This document shows positions 58,671 to 64,000 of a stretch of 64,000 nucleotides of DNA, piece after piece. Within the stretch, counting starts at the first letter, position 1. Every line of letters begins with the position of its first letter. The notes under the pieces were generated by a model, which worked only from the letters and a program-made list of their open reading frames with translations, had not been told where the DNA came from and did no database searches. Location: the NCBI RefSeq assembly GCF_958450345.1, contig NC_088781.1, positions 120,788,431 through 120,852,430 on the forward strand, written 5' to 3'. The position numbers and the translations under genes are program-made. The DNA comes from Calliphora vicina (taxonomy: Eukaryota; Arthropoda; Insecta; Diptera; Calliphoridae).

Positions 58671-61600
58671 CTGCAGAAAATGGAAGAGTATATTGTAATG
58701 GGTTTTATAGGTTCTAGGAAAATGTTCTACTTACTCTATAGTGCTGTAATATGGCATCGGTAGGCGGCACATTTAATGATCCCTTGCCTGGTGAGTATTC
58801 CCAAACAAAATGGTTACCGGCCTCAATAACATCCTCTGGCTTGCAAATGTATTTGGAACGTTGTTTTTGGGGATGCAATTTAAAACGTCTGTAAGAAGAT
58901 ACAAATATATTTAATGACTATTCACTATCATCTAGTCATACTAATGTCTACAAATAAAATTATATTAAACTAATTAATGTACTACTTTTTAACGCTCTGC
59001 TATTATTGCCTTAGGAACAAATATTACTTTTTCAGATATATAGGATATCCAAGAAGTAGAATTTTAGATTCAATCTTTGACACCGCATTTAATATTTAAT
59101 CGTGAATATTTTTCGACGTGGAATTTGAACTTGAATGGTAGTTGCTAAGAGGATGAATACATATAAAGTTTACTCGTGGATCTTTCAGACATAAAATGTG
59201 GAAATTAATCGTGCTTCTTTTGGAAGACTCCTGGTTCTTTTATTCGTTGATTTTGAGCTTTAATTATGGCTTTTTGAAGATGAATTTAAAATTAATTCCT
59301 GGATATTAAAGACGTCGATCTATATTTCGATCTATAATTGTGGATCTATTTTAAGACGAACTTATTCTTCAGTAATGTTTCTTATATAAAATAAATTCGA
59401 GATTTAATCGAGGATCTTTTAGAACTTGAATTTAATCATCATACTTTGAACTTTGACCTGGAACTTTTAGATGTTTAATACTGTACTCAACCGTGGTTCT
59501 TTAATAATGAATTATAGTCTCAATCGAGGATCTCTAGACGATTAATTTTGTACTCAATCATGGATCTTTTGGTATTGAATATAAAAATAAATCGCGGACT
59601 TTCAGATGTTGAATTTAAGTCTCAATTGTGTCCCAACCGTGAATTTGAGCCTCAATCCTAGGTTTTCACATTTTAAATTTGAGTTTCAATTGCACATTTA
59701 TTAAATATTGAATTTCATCCTGAATCGCTGATTTATTATATGTTGAAATTGATCTTGAATCGTTAATCAAATGTTTAATTTAAGCCCCAATCGTGGATCT
59801 TGAGTCACTGAATTTTAGCCTTAATCGTGGATCTTTAGATATTGAATTTGTTTGTCAATCGTGGATCTTTAGATATTGAATTTAACTCTCAATCGTGGAT
59901 CTTTAGAAATTGAATTTGACTCTCAATCGTGGATCTTTAGATCCACTCTCAAACGTGGATGTTAGACTCTTAAACGTGGATCTTTAGAAATTGACTCCCA
60001 ATCCTGGATCTTTAGATATTGAATTTGACTCTCAATCGTGGATCTTTCGAAATTGACTCTCAATCGTGAATCATTCGAAATTGACTCTCAATCGTGGATC
60101 TTTCGAAATTGACTCTCAATCGTGGATCTTTCGAAATTGACTCTCAATCGTGGATCTTTAGATATTTAATTTGACTCTCAATCGTGGATCTTTAGAATTT
60201 GACTCTCAAACGTGGATGTTTGACTCTTAAACGTGGATCTTTAGAAATTGACTCCCAATCGTGGATCTTTAGAATTTGACTCTCAAACGTGGATGTTTGA
60301 CTCTTAAACGTGGATCTTTAGAAATTGACTCCCAATCGTGGATCTTTAGATATTGAATTTTACTCTCAATCGTGAATCATTCGAAATTGACTCTCAATCG
60401 TGGATCCTTCGAAATTGACTCTCAATCGTGGATCTTTCGAAATTGACTCTCAATCGTGGATCTTTAGAATTTGACTCTCAAACGTGGATGTTTGACTCTT
60501 AGACATGAGTCTTTAGATATTGAATTTGACACCCAATCGTGGATCTTTAGAATTTAACTCTCAAACGTGGAGGTTTGACTCTTAAACATGGATCTTTAGA
60601 TATTGAATTTGACTCTTAATCGTGGATCTTTAGAATTTGTGGATGTTTAGATACTACATTTGAGCGTCAATCATGGATCATGGATCTTCAGAACAGTGGA
60701 TCTTTAGATGATGAATTTCGCAGATATTTAGATATTGAATTTGCATATAAATTGTTGATTTTCACATTTTGAATTTGATCTTCAACCGTGGATCATTAAA
60801 TGATGAATTTGATCTAAAGTCGTGGATCTTTAGAATTTGAGTTTCAATCTTGGATCTTTATATGCTGAATTTAAGCTTCAATCTTGGATATTTAGATGTT
60901 GAATTTGAGCCTCAATTACAGATATTTAGATGTTAGATTGTAGATTTTTATTAGTTTAGTTTGAGCTTCCGTCTTGGTTGTTTCAAATTTGAATGAAAGA
61001 CTGTATGTAAGAATTTAAATTTAAGATTCAATAGTGGATATTTTAGAAGACTCTTTAATCCAGAGTTGTTCGTTGAACGCAAGCCTTACTCGTAGCTATT
61101 TGGAAGTTGTATTGAATATTAAATAGTGAGTTTTTTGTAAGATGAGTTTGAGCATCAATCATGATTGATCTTTTGATAGTTGAAGTTTAGCTTCGTTCGT
61201 GGATTCATGTTTAATATGTTTAGATGTTTTAGAAGTTGCATTTAACTTATCGTTCTAGTTTACTTTTAGCTTCTTTCGTGGTTATTGCAGAGCTTGAGTT
61301 TGGACTTTAATTGTGGGTATTGTAGAGTTTTAGCTCTAATCGTGGATATTGAAGAAGTTGAGGATGAACTTTATTGAAGGATATTGTAGAGGATGACTTT
61401 GCTATTTAATATTTTTAAGTGAGATGCAGTTGAGTTGGTACTTTATTCGAGGATATTGTAGAGGTTGAGCTTGAGCTATATTCAATAATATTATAGGGGA
61501 TGAGTTAGAACTTTTATCGTGAATATTTTAACGGTTGAAGAAACTGAGGCTAAGCTTTAATAGAGGTTTTGTAGAGGTTGAGTTTGCGCTTTGTAAGATA

Positions 61601-63950
61601 AAATTTAATTAATAATACTGGGAACTAATCAAACGTCGGAGAATTCACTACAAAGCAATAACAATGACCAAATAACACATGTATTTTCAGAACTTTAGTA
61701 CTACTTTCATTTTAAATTATTTACCTTCCAGAACTTCCATAAATCATATCATTACTTAAAACCCTACATACCTTCTCGTTTTTCTCTGTGTCACCAAAGC
61801 AGCTTTCAATTTGGCTATATCCATATTCTCACCCTCCACCAAACGGGCCAACAAAGGATCATCGGCAAATTGTAAATAAAAGAAAGCATTTTGAAAAGAA
61901 TATGCACCCAAATTACGATTACGGAAACGGGAATTCAAGGAGCTAAGAATAAAATATCATTATTGTTAATATTAAAATAAGTTAGAGAGACTTGAACATA
62001 CCTTAACAACTCCTGAAGAGTGTCATTTAGCCTTGGCACTATAAATTCATCCAAGTCCACTAAAGCTAAATATTTATAACGGTACATGGTGCGATACAGA
62101 CAATCATTTAAAGCGGCAAATAAGCCCTCAGTACGTATTTCCTTTTGCGAACGCATGCGCAAATTCCAGGGTAAAATCTGTACTGAAGGTGGATGATAGC
62201 TGGAGCTTTTGAGCAATTTGGGGGGAGGCAATGAAGAAGCTAAAGAGGGATCTGAAAGGAATTTATAATGAATTGATGGCACAAATTTAATAGTTTTTTC
62301 TGTATTACCCTCATATTTTCTGGCTGTTTCGTTTACATCAAACACATCTTGAGCTGTGGAATTACCCGGTATATCTCCTCTGATATAATGATCCAGTACA
62401 CAAGAGGCATGTGTACCCACTGTGTGATTGTAGAAGGTAAAATGTGTTACACCCAATAAGGAATAGAATTCTAGAAATTCCATTAAGAACAAAGATTGAT
62501 CATAATCAAAATGAAATGGTTTGACACAGATGGCAATTTCATCTTTCATTTCAGCTTCCGAAGGAAATTTGTTGTTGGCAAAAGGAGCTTGATTTGGCTT
62601 GGTTTGGGGCTGTGTTTCCAATTTTGATACGTTTGGCTTGGCAGCTTTTAGGAAATCTTCATCCCAATCGGTATTTCTTAATTCCAAAATATTGCCAGGA
62701 GGTGCACGTAAACGAGCCACTATACTAACATAATCAGGAACATCGTATTCTGGAGGACGTACTGGACATAGGATGAAACAAGCGCTGTACTTAAGATTCC
62801 AATTTTCACGAATGACCTGTAGGGAAGAAGGAAACGAGGAGAAAAGTTTAGTAAAAGAAAACGTCTAGATGGAAAGCTTAAATCTTAAACAACTCACCTT
62901 TACTCTCGCCATCACTGAGACCGATTTGTATTTCTCCTTCATATTCGATCTGCCCGCTTTGCCGGCAAACGTAACATTTCTAGCCACATACCAAAATCTA
63001 CACCATACCCTCTCGGGGCCACGTGTTTTTGTAGCACCAATAACACGTACCAACTTCGAACCATTACGACGATCATAGTAGGCAGAGAAAACAAAAAATT
63101 TAAAACGTGTACCATTTACAATTTGCCATGAGCCATCCGTTGGCAATGAGCCAAATGGTAGACGTGGCAATGAGTTCTCTATTTCAGTGGGCAATGTTTT
63201 GCCCCATGGTATGAGGGGGCCATTGCCACCACTAGCACCCATCAGCGATGAGGAGCCCAAACCAGTGCCACCACCAATGCCAGCACCCATATAAGCATTA
63301 CCGCCAGTTTGTGAATTTAATAAGACACCAGCCAATCTGCCAACACCACCACCTCCAGCACCGCCAGCACCATTATTATTGCTTTCAGCATCTGTAATCA
63401 TAAAAATCAACAGTATAAATATGTATAAAGAGAACTGGATAAAAGTATAATGTAGACGTAAGTTTTCATTAGCAAAAAACTATTTACTCAAAAGTTCAGT
63501 TCAGTTGGTTTCTGGTGCTGTTCGTCTTTTTTTTTCTTCTCTGTTTTGCATTTTCATTTCCCAGTTTTAGTTTAGTTACATGAATGTTGGACGTTGTCAT
63601 CAACGTCCATGTTGGCATTCATTCAATTGTAGTTATTTTCTTTTTTCCTTCAGTATTTTTTTATACGTTTTGTTGGTTTTTTTATTGTAGGTACACAAGC
63701 ACCATTCAAGATACTTATCAATGTATATACGTATGTTTGTTTGTCTATCTTGTATTCTGAGTGGTATGTATGTAGGTATGAGAGCTTGTACTTGCAGAAA
63801 ACTTTTGAATTGTACATTCAATTGCCAGTTTTGAAGTGATGATATTTTAATATTTTACTTACCTTGAATTTTAAATTTATTGTCATGAAACTGCACGAAA
63901 CCTAATTTATTATCATTTAATAAGCCAGCATCCAGGAGATCATAATCATC
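58026..63950 (-). CDS. Glycosyltransferase family 92 (DUF23) protein, six exons, N-terminus outside window
   Basis: Exons on the minus strand: 63950-63863, 63391-62898, 62816-62002, 61942-61772, 58888-58735, 58670-58026 (stop). All introns are GT-AG, phases agree, and the sum is 2367 bp (788 residues). GT92 enzymes are type II membrane proteins of the secretory pathway that transfer sugars, often galactose, to glycans; the substrate here is unknown. Recognition rests on EIAICVKPFHFDYDQ (about residue 287), FLEFYSLLGVTHFTFYNH, LALVDLDEFIVPR with the DLD motif (about 448-450), SRFRNRNLGAYSFQNAFF and GNHFVWEYSPGKGS. A Gly-rich linker precedes the domain and a Pro/Lys then Ser/Thr-rich tail follows it. 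The start and membrane anchor must lie in exons right of the window. Close Drosophila relatives exist but I give no symbol. Confidence 0.93.
58735..58888 (-). CDS. GT92 gene, 154-bp exon
   Basis: Encodes FKLHPQKQRSKYICKPEDV, AGNHFVWEYSPGKGSLN and DAILQHYR, the last conserved block of the catalytic domain. The acceptor is TTACAG before 58888; the donor is GTAAGT at 58734. Confidence 0.9.
59050..61600 (-). repeat. Minisatellite F in the GT92 intron, core CCACGATTGAGAGTC (minus strand)
   Basis: On the plus strand it reads TCTCAATCGTGGATCTTTAG followed by ATATTGAATTTGAC (34 bp), with a 28-bp short form using TTTCGAAATTGAC. The regular part is 59820-60640, where short and long forms alternate; both flanks decay gradually. 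It occupies most of the 2883-bp intron 58889-61771, leaving free sequence next to both splice sites. Confidence 0.92.
61772..61942 (-). CDS. GT92 gene, 171-bp exon
   Basis: Encodes SLNSRFRNRNLGAYSFQN, AFFYLQFADDPLLARLVEG and VTQRKTR. Phase 2 at both ends, so it could be skipped without changing frame. It is followed by the 2.9-kb minisatellite-filled intron. Confidence 0.9.
62002..62816 (-). CDS. GT92 gene, main catalytic exon
   Basis: 815 bp from VIRENWNLKYSACFILCPVR to LQELL. It holds the start of the GT92 domain (AICVKPFHFDYDQ), the FLEFYSLLGVTHFTFY block and the metal-binding-type DLD in LVDLDEFIVP. A stretch of about 50 residues between these blocks (KFLSDPSLASSLPPPKLL, SSYHPPSVQ) looks like a low-complexity insert. 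It ends in phase 2. Confidence 0.93.
62898..63391 (-). CDS. GT92 gene, exon with Gly-rich linker
   Basis: 494 bp. It starts with the D codon completed across the intron, then AESNNNGAGGAGGGGVG, a long Gly/Asn/Ala low-complexity linker to about SSLMGASGGNGP. It continues with ordered sequence (DGSWQIVNGTRFKFFVFSAY, TKTRGPERVWCRFWYVARN) that begins the conserved part of the protein. It ends in phase 0 at MARVK. Confidence 0.9.
63863..63950 (-). CDS. GT92 gene, first exon in window
   Basis: 88 bp with an acceptor AG at 63952-63951 and donor GT at 63862-63861. It encodes DDYDLLDAGLLNDNKLGFVQ and FHDNKFKIQ and ends in phase 1. The frame is taken from the join to the next exon. It is the stem region before the catalytic domain. 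Confidence 0.85.
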
Positions 63951-64000
63951 CTACAAATATAAGGATTAAATAAATAATATGTTACAAAGTGTTTTAAGAA
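63951..64000 (-). other. Intron of the GT92 gene running out of the window
   Basis: Acceptor side only (polypyrimidine-poor TATATTTGTAG before 63950). The upstream exon is outside. Confidence 0.7.

Noticed and set aside
62869..63078. Open frame on the plus strand across the GT92 exon
   Set aside because: Antisense shadow of a spliced exon with supported frame and splice sites.

Overview
The window is AT-rich nuclear DNA of a higher fly, most likely a calyptrate (blow-fly or house-fly type). The evidence is a spliced gene with short GT-AG introns, DD37E and mariner transposons, Helentron-type (HINE/DINE-like) repeats and very long simple satellites. I see no bacterial, plasmid or CRISPR features.

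The only cellular gene I can support lies at the right edge on the minus strand: six coding exons (63950 down to 58026) of a glycosyltransferase family 92 (DUF23) protein. Its N-terminal exons lie beyond the right end of the window. Its 2.9 kb fourth intron is almost filled by a diverged minisatellite. The only intact mobile-element gene is the DD37E Tc1/mariner transposase at 8086-9093, inside a complete 1298-bp element with 27-bp perfect inverted ends and TA duplications.

Layout. 1-7.2 kb: four copies of one HINE-like family, old LINE and mariner scraps, and a decayed Helitron helicase split by a small MITE. 7.95-9.25 kb: the intact DD37E element. 9.25-13.3 kb: gene-free AT-rich DNA. 13.3-29.8 kb: four long homogeneous simple arrays (an 11-mer of 4.65 kb, a hexamer of 0.69 kb, and a 12-mer of 0.8 kb that switches abruptly to an 11-mer of 2.2 kb), plus a decayed 12-mer array that links them. 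31-40.3 kb: diverged arrays with a period near 35 bp built on the core CCACGATTGA, invaded by two 5'-truncated LINEs; the larger LINE carries a 2.1-kb near-perfect palindromic element. 40.3-42.2 kb: transposase relics interrupted by a piggyBac-type MITE and another MITE. 43.2-46.6 kb: a repeat element swollen by an internal dimeric tandem array. 47.3-53.7 kb: two 2.4-kb transposons with CACTA/CMC-like ends in inverted orientation, one of which sits inside an old mariner. 54.3-57.7 kb and the intron at 59-61.6 kb: more CCACGATTG arrays, with the orientation flipped across the 3' end of the gene.

Several insertions can be placed in order because the interrupted reading frame or target duplication is still readable. 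The main unexplained signals are two repeat families: the satellites derived from a TCTAGWTCA 12-mer, and the six dispersed CCACGATTG minisatellites. I found no convincing new multi-gene system.
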